From contig UQPB01000020.1 in NCBI GenBank assembly GCA_900542835.1, positions 1 to 55,781 of the forward strand: 55,781 bases of DNA. Reading direction: 5' to 3'. Made by a program: the position numbers and the translations under genes. Of this stretch, positions 41,487 to 49,755 are shown in pieces; position 1 is the stretch's first letter; every line of letters starts with the position of its first letter. This DNA is from an uncultured Pelosinus sp. (GTDB taxonomy: Bacteria; Bacillota; Negativicutes; Sporomusales; Acetonemataceae). Under the pieces are notes generated by a model that worked only from the letters and a program-made list of their open reading frames with translations, ran no database searches and was not told the origin of the DNA.

Positions 41487-42161
41487 ATGAAACTGTTATT
41501 AATTGAAGACGAGAGTAAGCTGGCGGAATCATTAACGTATTTGTTAAAGAAAAACGGTTTTGTCGTCGACGTGGTCGCAGACGGCAAAACCGGTCTTGAC
41601 ATGGCGTGTACCGGCAGCCATGAACTGATTGTGCTTGACCGCATGCTGCCGGGCATGGATGGGATGGCGTTGCTGAAAACATTCCGCCAGCTGGGGTATC
41701 AGACGCCGGTATTGTTTCTGACCGCCAAGGCCGCGCCTGACGACAGGGCTGAGGGCCTGAACGCCGGAGCCGACGATTATCTGACCAAGCCCTTCTCCAC
41801 CGTCGAGCTGGTTGCCCGGCTGTATGCGCTGGCCCGCCGCCGCAACCGGGAAATTGTCGATACCATTCTGACTGTAGACGACTTTGTGTTTGATCCGCAG
41901 CGGTCGCAAGTGACCAAGGACGGCAAAGTAATTCAGCTGACACTGAAAGAATCGCAGCTGCTGGAGCTGCTGATCCGCAATTACGGCCATGTTGTGACCA
42001 AGCAGCGGATTATTGAAAAGGTATGGGGCTACAATTCCGATGCGGTGGAGAGCACCATCAATATTTACATTCATTACCTGCGTAAGAAAATCAAGCTGTC
42101 GAATTTGCGCACTGCTCGCGGCGTTGGTTATTACCTGCAGAAAAAAACGACTGTCAGTTAA
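41487..42161 (+). CDS. OmpR/PhoB-family response regulator (orphan)
   Basis: A 224-residue two-domain regulator. The receiver (1-120) has the acidic pocket IEDE at 6-9, the phosphoacceptor Asp in VLDRMLPGMDG near 51, Thr in LTAK and Lys in LTKPFS. The DNA-binding winged helix (130-224) has LTLKESQLLELLIRN and VESTINIYIHYLRKKI with GVGYYL. No histidine kinase adjoins, so the partner is elsewhere. It is divergent from flagellin and convergent with csrA, so a role in motility control is possible but unproven. The ATG at 41487 has a weak site (AAAGGA). Confidence 0.88.
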   Translation: MKLLLIEDESKLAESLTYLLKKNGFVVDVVADGKTGLDMACTGSHELIVLDRMLPGMDGMALLKTFRQLGYQTPVLFLTAKAAPDDRAEGLNAGADDYLTKPFSTVELVARLYALARRRNREIVDTILTVDDFVFDPQRSQVTKDGKVIQLTLKESQLLELLIRNYGHVVTKQRIIEKVWGYNSDAVESTINIYIHYLRKKIKLSNLRTARGVGYYLQKKTTVS

Positions 42162-42189
42162 GCGGCCGGCTTGCCGGACAGAACGTCCG

Positions 42190-42369
42190 TCAACCGTTTT
42201 GCGGAATGTATCTGGTCTTATCCTCAAATATTTCACCGCGGGTGATGTTCAGGTCTTTGGGAGCGTCGATCACCAGACGCAATTGCTTGCCGTCGCCTTT
42301 GACGACTTTGACCATAATATCTTTGCCGATCATGACATATTCACCGGGTTTTCTTGCCAATACCAACAT
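42190..42369 (-). CDS. csrA: Carbon storage regulator CsrA
   Basis: A 59-residue RNA-binding protein beginning MLVLARKPGEYVMIGKDI, with RLVIDAPKDLNITRGEIFE later in the chain; both are standard CsrA sequence. The dimer binds GGA motifs near ribosome sites and represses translation; in Firmicutes flagellin mRNA is the classical target and FliW the antagonist. No fliW is visible in this window. The ATG at 42369 is chosen because it gives the canonical MLVL start and sits eight bases after GAGG; GTG at 42378 is possible. Confidence 0.93.
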   Translation of the reverse strand: MLVLARKPGEYVMIGKDIMVKVVKGDGKQLRLVIDAPKDLNITRGEIFEDKTRYIPQNG

Positions 42370-42477
42370 TGTCTGCACCTCGCATCCACTTTATCGTAAT
42401 TCTATCATCGCATGCTTTTGTTTAGTTTCAGTTAAAGACACAACAATTTTTTTGCATGGCGGAAGGAGGCTGTCAGT

Positions 42478-42855
42478 TTGGCTGCCAGTGTCATTATGTT
42501 TCCCAAGCGGACGCAGCCGTCCGAATCTGAACTGGAGGGGCTGCTCCGCAAATGGCTGACAGAGCTGGAGGCGGATGAGGCGGTAGCCGGAGCGGTGACC
42601 GCGCGTATGCTGGCTTATATTGAACAGTATGCGGCTAGAAGCTTTCAGCCGGCGTTTAATCTGCCGGTACCGCCGGGATTCTCGCCGGTGCAGGCGGAGG
42701 CGCTGCTGCAGGCAATTGAGACGGGGATGGACAATGTCGCGCGGGAAGTGCAGGAGCTGATCAACCGGATTATTATTGAACGGTTTTTTCTCGAACTGGA
42801 GCTCTGCGAGCGGGCAAACCGGTGCAAGCCCTGTCTGAATAAGCCGCGCGTATAA
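42478..42855 (+). CDS. Hypothetical protein, unknown function
   Basis: I do not recognise this 125-residue protein. It starts with TTG at 42478, seven bases after AAGGAGG; ATG at 42496 lacks a site. It is acidic and helical in the first half (SESELEGLLRKWLTELEADEAVAGAV), has a central LPVPPGFSPVQAEALL, then another helix. It ends in a cysteine-containing basic tail (CERANRCKPCLN) with three cysteines in ten residues, which could bind a metal. It is divergent from csrA and flanked downstream by a perfect palindromic terminator. Confidence 0.65.
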   Translation: MAASVIMFPKRTQPSESELEGLLRKWLTELEADEAVAGAVTARMLAYIEQYAARSFQPAFNLPVPPGFSPVQAEALLQAIETGMDNVAREVQELINRIIIERFFLELELCERANRCKPCLNKPRV

Positions 42856-42893
42856 CGACATCGCTGTCGCTTCCGCAAGGGAGTGGGAACGGG

Positions 42894-42937
42894 CAAACAG
42901 CTCCCGTCGCAGACCGGTCTGCGACGGGAGCTGTTTG
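42894..42937 (+). terminator. 44-base perfect palindrome after the unknown gene
   Basis: Two 22-base perfect arms (CAAACAGCTCCCGTCGCAGA and CC, then the complement) have no spacer. TTGATAAAAAAG follows. It will fold as a long hairpin on either strand. Confidence 0.65.
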
Positions 42938-43183
42938 TTGATAAAAAAGCGGCAAGCACCCTGGCCGGAGCTGTATAAAGGGCAGGTAAGCCGTGGCAGC
43001 GGGCTGCCCCGTTTTAGAACTGCCGGCGCCTGAATAATGGCAGCAGCGGTATTCCGGCGCTTCGCCGCGACCGCAATTTTTCCTCCCCTATTGGCCGTCC
43101 CTTGAGGCGGCGGCAGGATTAAGCGGGCTGCCGGCGAAAATAATAAAAAAATTATGTGCGTCATCATGAGGGAGGTATTTGTC
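42938..43183. other. Intergenic DNA before the nitroreductase gene
   Basis: Together with the palindrome the gene-free stretch is 328 bases. It has GC-rich short inverted pairs and an AT-rich segment just before the nitroreductase (43139-43155), where a promoter may lie. Nothing else can be supported. Confidence 0.3.
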
Positions 43184-43819
43184 ATGGATCTCGCGTTTCT
43201 TCACAACCGTCATAGTGTGCGGCAGTTTAAAGACGAGCCGGTACCGGAGGCGGTGATTACAGAACTGATCGCAGCCGCCACCTGCGCTCCTTCGGGGAAG
43301 AACCGGCAGAACTGGCATTTTGTCGTTGTCGCCAATAAAGAAAAAATTGCCGCGATCGCCCGCATTGTCAGCGCCAAGAATGCGGAATTGTGTGCGCAGC
43401 TGCGTGACGAGACAAAGCTCAAGACGCTGCGGGCCAGCGCCGGTTATCACATTGCGTTTAAAGATGCGCCGGTGCTGGTTCTGGTGTACGCAGGCCCCTA
43501 TGAAACCGTCGCCGATATGCTGCTGGCCGACGGCGTTATGACGGCGGCTGAGGCGCAGTGCTACGCCCGGCCGCAGCCGGGGATCCAAAATATCGCCGCC
43601 GCGATGGAGAACCTGCTGCTGGCGGCGGCCAACAGCGGCTACGGCGGCTGCTGGATGACCGGTCCGACTTATGCGGCCAAGGAAATCAGCGAGTATATCG
43701 GGTTCAGCAAGGCGGGCTATGATCTAGCGGCAATGACGCCGCTGGGAGTTCCCGCCACGGCTAAGCAGTCGTCGCCGCCGCGTAAGCCCCTGGATGAGGT
43801 ATTGACAATCATTCGTTAG
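43184..43819 (+). CDS. Nitroreductase-family flavoprotein
   Basis: A 211-residue FMN-dependent nitroreductase-fold enzyme. The FMN-binding N-terminal motif is RHSVRQFKDEPVPEAVI, with ATCAPSGKNRQNWHFVVV next. The C-terminal AAMENLLLAAANSGYGGCWMTG and TPLGVPA motifs are typical. Family members reduce nitro compounds, quinones or act in cofactor metabolism with NAD(P)H; the substrate cannot be assigned. The ATG at 43184 follows GGGAGG. Confidence 0.88.
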   Translation: MDLAFLHNRHSVRQFKDEPVPEAVITELIAAATCAPSGKNRQNWHFVVVANKEKIAAIARIVSAKNAELCAQLRDETKLKTLRASAGYHIAFKDAPVLVLVYAGPYETVADMLLADGVMTAAEAQCYARPQPGIQNIAAAMENLLLAAANSGYGGCWMTGPTYAAKEISEYIGFSKAGYDLAAMTPLGVPATAKQSSPPRKPLDEVLTIIR

Positions 43820-43832
43820 CGTGTCGCAAAGT

Positions 43833-43870
43833 GAGCCTTGCCTGCAGAAAACAGGCAATGGCTCTTTTTC
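43833..43870 (+). terminator. Terminator after the nitroreductase gene
   Basis: GAGCC-TTGCCTG pairs with CAGGCAATGGCTC (one bulge) around a seven-base loop, followed by TTTTTC. Confidence 0.75.
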
Positions 43871-43947
43871 TGTCGTATAGGCAGGAATCGACAGAATTAT
43901 CCTGGAAGTATAGAAAATACAGGAAATTGTTGTTGGGGGGGATAACG

Positions 43948-45702
43948 ATGACAACGAGAATGCCGGAGCTCTCGTGGGTGATAGGCGGACAGCAGGGAGA
44001 AGGCATTGAAAGTGCCGGCGACAGTTTTGCCGCTGTGCTCAATCAACTGGGCTATTATTTGTATGGTTACCGTCATTTTTCATCCCGGATTAAGGGCGGT
44101 CATACGCATTACAAGATACGGGCCAGTCAAAAAGCGGTGGGAACGGTCAGTGATGCGACCGATATTCTGGTGGCTTTTGATCAGGAAACTATTGATCTCA
44201 ATCAGCCGGTGATGCACTCCGGCGGGGTTATTCTGGCTGACGCCAGGTTTAAGCCGGTTGCCGCGGCAATGCCGGCGCCGCCGGCATTAGTCAGCCTGCC
44301 GCTGACAGAGCTTGCCGCCGCTCAAGGCTCGCCGCTGATGAAAAACAGTGTTGGTCTCGGCGCTACCGCCGCTGTCGCCGGCTTGTCTCCGGCTGTGTTT
44401 GACAAGGCGCTTGCCGCCGCCTTTGCCCACAAACGGCCTGGGCTTTTCGCCGCCAATCAGGCGGCACTGCAGGCGGGGTACGGCTATATCCGCGACAATG
44501 CGCCACAGCTGTGCGGCCGGTTTTCCCTGACGCCGCTGGCGGCGGCACAACGGCTGTTTATGCTCGGCAATGAAGCGATCGCGCTCGGAGCGCTGGCGGC
44601 GGGGGCAAAATTTATGGCCGCTTATCCGATTACGCCGGCTTCGGAGATTATGGAGTATCTGATTAAAAAACTGCCGGAATTCGGCGGTGCCGTCATTCAG
44701 ACCGAGGATGAGATTGCCGCCTGTATGATGGCGATCGGCGCCGGCTATGCCGGCGCGAGAGCGTTTACCGCCACCTCCGGGCCCGGTTTTTCGCTGATGC
44801 AGGAGGGTATCGGATTGGCGGCGATGACGGAAACGCCGCTGGTGGTGATCGACGCTCAGCGGGGCGGCCCCAGTACCGGCCTGCCCACCAAGCACGAGCA
44901 ATCCGATATTCTCGCCGCCGTTTATGGTACTCATGGCGATGCGCCAAAAATCGTGATGGCCCCCGGCACGGCGGCGGAAGCGTTCAGCGATGCGGCCGAA
45001 GCGTTTAACCTGGCCGACGAGTATCAATGTCCGGTTATCCTGTTGAGTGATTTGCAGCTGTCACTTTGCAAACAGACGCTGGAACTGCCGGAGCTGGAGC
45101 GAGTGACGGTGCGGCGGGGCAAAATTAAAACCGCCGCTGAGCTGCCGCCGCTGCCGCCCAAAGGCTATTTCAGCCGTTTTGCCGCCGCTGCCGACGGTAT
45201 TTCCGACAGGGTTCTGCCGGGGACGGCCAACGGCATGCATCTGGTTACCGGTCTGGAGCATGACGTGGCGGGCAGGCCGTCGGAAGCCGCCGCCAACCGC
45301 ATTGCCCAGACGGATAAGCGATTAGGCAAGCTGGCGACTGTAGCCGAGCGGTTTTCGCTGCCGCTGTACCGGCAGACACCGCATGAACAGCCCGACCTGC
45401 TGGTGATCGGTGCCGGCGGCAGCCGCGGCGCGATCGAGGAGGCAGTGGCTTCCCTCAATGCCGCCGGCTATCGTGTCAACCACGTACATTTGCGGCTGCT
45501 GCAGCCGTTGCCGCTGCCGCAGCTGAGGCCGCTGCTGGCGGCCGCAAAGCGGATTCTCACTGTCGAGCACAACGCTTCCGCCCAACTGGCCGTGCTGCTT
45601 GGCGCAGAGGCCGGCCGGCCTCTGCACAGCCTGCGCAAATACGATGGTAACATTCTGCTGCCGGCGGAAGTGTACCAGGCATGCAGGGAGGTATTAGCAT
45701 GA
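43948..45702 (+). CDS. 2-oxoacid:ferredoxin oxidoreductase, fused gamma-alpha subunit
   Basis: A 584-residue subunit. The N-terminal gamma domain (about 1-190) begins LSWVIGGQQGEGIESAGDSFA. The alpha/pyrimidine-binding domain follows, with AAYPITPASEIMEYL, QTEDEIAACMMAIGAGYAGARAF and TSGPGFSLMQEGIGLAAM. A C-terminal domain II ends near residue 580. With the beta subunit it oxidises a 2-oxoacid to acyl-CoA and reduces ferredoxin (or runs in reverse); the gamma-alpha fusion is typical of KorA/OorA-like 2-oxoglutarate or branched-chain types. The ATG at 43948 follows GGGGGG. Its stop overlaps the beta start as ATGA. Confidence 0.92.
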   Translation: MTTRMPELSWVIGGQQGEGIESAGDSFAAVLNQLGYYLYGYRHFSSRIKGGHTHYKIRASQKAVGTVSDATDILVAFDQETIDLNQPVMHSGGVILADARFKPVAAAMPAPPALVSLPLTELAAAQGSPLMKNSVGLGATAAVAGLSPAVFDKALAAAFAHKRPGLFAANQAALQAGYGYIRDNAPQLCGRFSLTPLAAAQRLFMLGNEAIALGALAAGAKFMAAYPITPASEIMEYLIKKLPEFGGAVIQTEDEIAACMMAIGAGYAGARAFTATSGPGFSLMQEGIGLAAMTETPLVVIDAQRGGPSTGLPTKHEQSDILAAVYGTHGDAPKIVMAPGTAAEAFSDAAEAFNLADEYQCPVILLSDLQLSLCKQTLELPELERVTVRRGKIKTAAELPPLPPKGYFSRFAAAADGISDRVLPGTANGMHLVTGLEHDVAGRPSEAAANRIAQTDKRLGKLATVAERFSLPLYRQTPHEQPDLLVIGAGGSRGAIEEAVASLNAAGYRVNHVHLRLLQPLPLPQLRPLLAAAKRILTVEHNASAQLAVLLGAEAGRPLHSLRKYDGNILLPAEVYQACREVLA

Positions 45703-46562
45703 GTGCAGCCGCTGATTTTAAGAATGGCATTAAGCCGAACTGGTGTCCTGGCTGCGGCCATTACGGTATTCACAACGCCATCGCCCAGGCCGTCGCCAAT
45801 ACCGGCCTCGAACCGCAGCAGGTATCGGTCGTCTCCGGCATCGGCTGCTCCGGCCGTATTTCCGGCTATCTCTACGCTTACGGCTTTCACGCTTTGCACG
45901 GCCGTGCCTTGCCGCTGGCGCAGGGGATTAAGATGGGCAACCGCGACCTTAGCGTTATTGCCTGCAGCGGCGACGGCGACGCCTATGCCATCGGCCTTGG
46001 CCACACGGTTCATGCGATCCGGCGCAATCTGGACATTACCTATATTGTCATGGACAATCATGTCTATGGCCTGACAAAGGGCCAGACCTCACCACGCAGC
46101 GATATCGGCTTTCAGACCAAGACGACGCCGCACGGTTCGACCGATGCGCCGCTGGCGGCGCTGGAAACGGCACTGGCTGCCGGTGCGACTTTTGTCGCGC
46201 AGGCCTTCTCGCTCAACCTGGCCGAGCTGACCGGATTGATTGAGCAGGGATTGGCCCACAAAGGCTTTGCCTTCATCAACGTATTCAGCCCCTGCGTTAC
46301 CTTCAACAAGCATAATTCCTATGACTGGTATAAGCAGCACCTGACCAGCCTGGCGACAATCGATGGCTATGATCCCGGCGACCGCCTGCAGGCGATGGCG
46401 ACGGTCATGCGTCATGCGGGACTGGTTACCGGCCTGGTTTATCAGGATAAGAGCCGTCCCGATTACCAGACGGCAATAGGTCTGGGAACAGCGCCGCTGT
46501 CGCAGGTGGCGGAAGCTCCCGACAGCGGCCGTCTGCGGCAGCTGCTGGAAGCGTTTCGCTAA
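45699..46562 (+). CDS. 2-oxoacid:ferredoxin oxidoreductase, beta subunit
   Basis: A 287-residue TPP-binding subunit. KPNWCPGCGHYGIHNAIAQA holds the first Cys pair of a 4Fe-4S or TPP-site cluster. SGIGCSGRISGYL and the GDGDAYAIGLGHTVHAIRRNLDIT metal-TPP motif follow. It pairs with the upstream gamma-alpha subunit, with which it is translationally coupled. No separate ferredoxin-like delta subunit is encoded, as expected for the two-subunit class. RBS is GGGAGG. Confidence 0.93.
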   Translation: MSAAADFKNGIKPNWCPGCGHYGIHNAIAQAVANTGLEPQQVSVVSGIGCSGRISGYLYAYGFHALHGRALPLAQGIKMGNRDLSVIACSGDGDAYAIGLGHTVHAIRRNLDITYIVMDNHVYGLTKGQTSPRSDIGFQTKTTPHGSTDAPLAALETALAAGATFVAQAFSLNLAELTGLIEQGLAHKGFAFINVFSPCVTFNKHNSYDWYKQHLTSLATIDGYDPGDRLQAMATVMRHAGLVTGLVYQDKSRPDYQTAIGLGTAPLSQVAEAPDSGRLRQLLEAFR

Positions 46563-46578
46563 CTGGCGCGGCCGGCAT

Positions 46579-46602
46579 AACCCTCCGTGTCCTCCGTGGT
46601 CA
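46579..46602 (-). repeat. Dispersed repeat, copy D (core only)
   Basis: CCCTCCGTGTCCTCCGTGGT is the same tandem core as in copies A and C. It lies directly before the terminator between the oxidoreductase and nrdD genes. Confidence 0.65.
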
Positions 46603-46607
46603 GAGAA

Positions 46608-46665
46608 AAAAAGGGGCTGTCTGCAAACAGGCAAAAAATCAGCCTGTTTGCGACAGCTCCTTTTT
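46608..46665. terminator. Bidirectional terminator between korB-like and nrdD genes
   Basis: AAAAAGGGGCTGTC, GCAAACAGGC pair with GCCTGTTTGC, GACAGCTCCTTTTT around a nine-base loop, with one mismatch. U-runs are present in both directions. Confidence 0.8.
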
Positions 46666-46679
46666 ATGAGTCTACCGCT

Positions 46680-49013
46680 TCAGTTGCGGTTGCCGGTAAT
46701 CGTCCGGTGTTTCACCCGGTCGCGGACTTCGGCCCGTTTGGCGTCGTTGAACCGGTCGAGTGTACCGACGAGATAGCCGGTAATACGGCGGATGCGTTCA
46801 AAGCTGTGCGTTCCCTCGCTGCGGCCGCATTTGGGGCAGGTATCGCTGATAATACCGTTATAGCCGCACAACGGGTCGCGGTCAACCGGATGGTTAATCG
46901 ATCCGTAGCCGACCCCCTGCTCTTTCATCGTGCGGATAACCGTTTCAAAGGCTGCCAGATTCTTGGAGGGATCGCCGTCCAGCTCGATATAGGTAATGTG
47001 GCCGCCGTTGGTCAGCGGATGGTAGGCGGCTTCAATGCGGATTTTGTCAAAGGTATTAATGGGGTAATAAACCGGAACATGGAAAGAGTTGGTGTAATAT
47101 TCGCGATCGGTGACGCCGGCGATGCTGCCAAAGCGTTTGCGGTCAATACCGATGAAGCGGCCGGAAAGCCCCTCGGCCGGCGTCGCGATCAGGGAAAAGT
47201 TCAGACGGTATTTAGCGGCCGCCTCATCCATGCGCTGCCGCATGTGGCTGATAATCGCCAGGCCAAGCGCATGCGCCTCCGCCGACTCGCCGTGATGCTT
47301 GCCGGTCAGGGCCTTGAGGCATTCAGCCAGGCCGATAAATCCGACTGTCAGCGTGCCATGCTTAAGGACCTCCCGCACCTCGTCATCCGGTCCCAGCTTG
47401 TCCGAATCCAGCCAAACGCCATCGCCCATCAGGAACGGGAAATTGCGCACTTTTTTCCGGCACTGGATTTCAAAGCGGTCAAGCAGCTGATCAATGCAGA
47501 GGGCGATCATATGGTCAAGACTGTCGTAAAAAGCGTCAATGCTGCCGGCGCTCAGGATGCCCAGACGGGGCAGATTGATCGAGGTGAAGCTGAGATTGCC
47601 GCGGCTGTAAACAATCTGGCGGCTGGGGTCATGGACATTGCCGATAGCCCGGGTACGGCAGCCCATATAGGCAATTTCTGTTTCCGGATGGCCGGGTTTG
47701 TAATATTCGAGATTGAAGGGTGCGTCGATAAATGAAAAGTTCGGGAAAAGCCGTTTGGCGCTGACGCGGCAGGCCAGCTTGAATAAATCATAGTTGGGGT
47801 CGTCAGGATTGTAGTTGATGCCGTCCTTGATCTTGAAGATCTGAATCGGAAAAATCGGCGTTTCACCATAACCGAGACCGGACTCGGTTGCCAGCATAAT
47901 ATTTTTAATTACCATCCGCCCTTCGGCCGAGGTGTCGGTGCCATAGTTGATCGAACTGAACGGTACCTGGGCTCCGGCGCGGCTGTGCATGGTGTTAAGG
48001 TTGTGAATCAGCGCTTCCATTGCCTGATAGGTGGCTCTGTCGGTCTCCTCGACAGCCTGGCGGCGGGCAAACTGCTGCGCCTGGCGCAGCAGCCGGGCAT
48101 CGAAGCGGCCGGCTAACAGCGTATGCTCCGCCTCTTCGTAAGCGCTGTCGGCAATTGATGGCGTTATCTGTCTGGCAGCGAGGGAATCGGCCGCTTCCTT
48201 GACCGCGTCGGCGATCCCTTTGCCGCTGTCAAGCGAGAACTCCAGCAGCCGGACCAGGTTTTCCCGGTATTTGCGGGCAAAGGTTTTGCGGACGCCGTCC
48301 GACAGGCCGTAGTCAAAATTGGGAATGCTCTGGCCGCCGTGCTGATCGTTCTGGTTGGACTGAATGGCGATGCAGGCCAGGGCCGAGTAGCTGGCAATGT
48401 CATTCGGCTCGCGCAGGTAGCCGTGACCGGTGGAGAAGCCGTCTTTAAACAATGTTTTTATATCAATCTGACAGCAGGTTGTCGTCAAGGTGTAGAAATC
48501 AAAATCGTGAATATGGATGTCGCCGCTGCGGTGGGCTGTTGCGTGCTCCGGCTTGAGAATATACATTTCGTTAAATATTTTTGCGCCTTCTGAGCCGTAT
48601 TTCAGCATCGAGCCCATGGCGGTATCGCCGTCAATATTGGCATTGTCGCGTTTAAGATTGCTCTCCTTGGACGCCTGATGCGTAATTTCCTCATAGGTCT
48701 TCATCAGCCGCGTATTCATTTCGCGGGCACGGGTGCGTTCGGCCCGGTAGAGTATGTAGGCCTTGGCTGCCTTTGACAGGTCGGAATCGATCAAGACCTT
48801 TTCCACCATGTCCTGGATGTCCTCAACCGTTGGCAGTTCTGCCTGGAAATGGTTTTCCCGTCCCGCCTGCTCCGCTACTTTTACAGCCAGTTCAAACGCT
48901 AATTTTTCATCGGCGGCGCCGGTCGCCCGCAGGGATTTGTAGATGGCGTTGCTGATTTTCTCCAGATTAAAAGGCACTTCACGTCCATCGCGTTTAATAA
49001 TTGATGTAATCAT
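46680..49013 (-). CDS. nrdD: Anaerobic (class III) ribonucleoside-triphosphate reductase
   Basis: A 777-residue glycyl-radical enzyme making deoxyribonucleotides without oxygen. The N-terminal ATP-cone begins ITSIIKRDGREVPFNLEKIS. The catalytic core includes HDFDFYTLTTTCCQID, and a C-terminal zinc site has CGYNGIISDTCPKCG. The glycyl radical is Gly746 in RRITGYLVGTLDRFN. The activase NrdG is not adjacent, which is less usual. The ATG at 49013 has no good ribosome site; no better in-frame start is seen. A pair of NrdR boxes lies upstream. Confidence 0.94.
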   Translation of the reverse strand: MITSIIKRDGREVPFNLEKISNAIYKSLRATGAADEKLAFELAVKVAEQAGRENHFQAELPTVEDIQDMVEKVLIDSDLSKAAKAYILYRAERTRAREMNTRLMKTYEEITHQASKESNLKRDNANIDGDTAMGSMLKYGSEGAKIFNEMYILKPEHATAHRSGDIHIHDFDFYTLTTTCCQIDIKTLFKDGFSTGHGYLREPNDIASYSALACIAIQSNQNDQHGGQSIPNFDYGLSDGVRKTFARKYRENLVRLLEFSLDSGKGIADAVKEAADSLAARQITPSIADSAYEEAEHTLLAGRFDARLLRQAQQFARRQAVEETDRATYQAMEALIHNLNTMHSRAGAQVPFSSINYGTDTSAEGRMVIKNIMLATESGLGYGETPIFPIQIFKIKDGINYNPDDPNYDLFKLACRVSAKRLFPNFSFIDAPFNLEYYKPGHPETEIAYMGCRTRAIGNVHDPSRQIVYSRGNLSFTSINLPRLGILSAGSIDAFYDSLDHMIALCIDQLLDRFEIQCRKKVRNFPFLMGDGVWLDSDKLGPDDEVREVLKHGTLTVGFIGLAECLKALTGKHHGESAEAHALGLAIISHMRQRMDEAAAKYRLNFSLIATPAEGLSGRFIGIDRKRFGSIAGVTDREYYTNSFHVPVYYPINTFDKIRIEAAYHPLTNGGHITYIELDGDPSKNLAAFETVIRTMKEQGVGYGSINHPVDRDPLCGYNGIISDTCPKCGRSEGTHSFERIRRITGYLVGTLDRFNDAKRAEVRDRVKHRTITGNRN

Positions 49014-49087
49014 TGCCGTAGACCGGAATTTCCGTACTGTCCGGTCGTTCCCTCCTCGCCGGTAATAGTAAGTGCAATACCATGATG

Positions 49088-49134
49088 ATACCATATATTG
49101 TACTCGCATACAACTGAAAACCTAGATATAGTAA
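49088..49134. promoter_or_regulatory. Tandem NrdR boxes upstream of nrdD
   Basis: CCATATATTG (49091-49100) and CTAGATATAG (49122-49131) each match nine of ten core positions of the NrdR box CWATATATWG. Their cores are 31 bases apart, three helical turns, as usual for paired NrdR boxes. On the minus strand TTGTAT-N17-TATCAT is a plausible nrdD promoter overlapping the first box. Confidence 0.7.
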
Positions 49135-49241
49135 AACTGGCATTGGAAAATAGGAAAATGGTCCCGGTGATGCTGCTACCAGTGCCACAGCAGGAAATTT
49201 GCCGTTTTAAGCCGAATAGCGATCCTGTAGGAGGCGATTGG

Positions 49242-49703
49242 ATGTTCAGACAGCTAAGACGTCAGGACCGGGAACTGGACGCCGGCGAAGCGACGGCGAT
49301 TTTGCGCGAGGGCAGCTACGGAGTGCTGTCGGTTAACGGCGATTACGGCTACGGGGTACCTTTGAACTATGTTTATCTCGACGGCAATCTCTATTTCCAT
49401 TGCGCGCCTGAGGGGCACAAACTTGCCTGTATTCGCGCCAATCCCCGCGTATCCTTCTGTGTTGTCGGCCAGGCGACTGTTCTGGCTGAACGGTTCAGCA
49501 CTGCCTATAGCAGCGTCATTGCCTTCGGCAGCGCCCATGAAGTGGCTGAAGCGGAAAAGCAGGCGGCGCTGCTGGCGTTTATCGACAAATATTCGCCGGA
49601 TTACCGCGACAAGGGCAGGCTGTATGTCGAGGGCAGCCAGCATAAGGCGGCTGTCGTCAGGCTGCAGATTGAGCATATCAGCGGCAAGGCAAGAAAACAA
49701 TAA
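49242..49703 (+). CDS. Pyridoxamine 5'-phosphate oxidase-family (NimA-like) flavin-binding protein
   Basis: A 153-residue split-barrel protein. The FMN-binding motif is AILREGSYGVLSVNGDYGYGVPLNYVYLDGNLYFHCAPEGHKLACIRANPRVSFCVVG at about residues 22-80. Family members (NimA, YgaF-like) bind FMN or F420/heme and reduce nitro groups or serve unknown redox roles. The ATG at 49242 follows GTAGGAGG; a longer in-frame extension lacks a site. It is divergent from nrdD, so the NrdR boxes could also affect it. Confidence 0.82.
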   Translation: MFRQLRRQDRELDAGEATAILREGSYGVLSVNGDYGYGVPLNYVYLDGNLYFHCAPEGHKLACIRANPRVSFCVVGQATVLAERFSTAYSSVIAFGSAHEVAEAEKQAALLAFIDKYSPDYRDKGRLYVEGSQHKAAVVRLQIEHISGKARKQ

Positions 49704-49707
49704 AAAC

Positions 49708-49734
49708 GGAGCGCTCCGCGGCGCGGAACGCTCC
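49708..49734 (-). terminator. Terminator of the sodium:solute symporter gene
   Basis: GGAGCG, CCGC pair with GCGG, CGCTCC around a short loop. On the minus strand GTTTTTATTG follows. It may also end the flavin-protein transcript. Confidence 0.7.
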
Positions 49735-49755
49735 CTGCAGCCAGCGCAGCTGCCG

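Noticed and set aside
46587..47735. A 382-codon open frame antisense to nrdD
   Set aside because: It mirrors the codon structure of nrdD, has no ribosome site and resembles no protein family; the nrdD product is certain.
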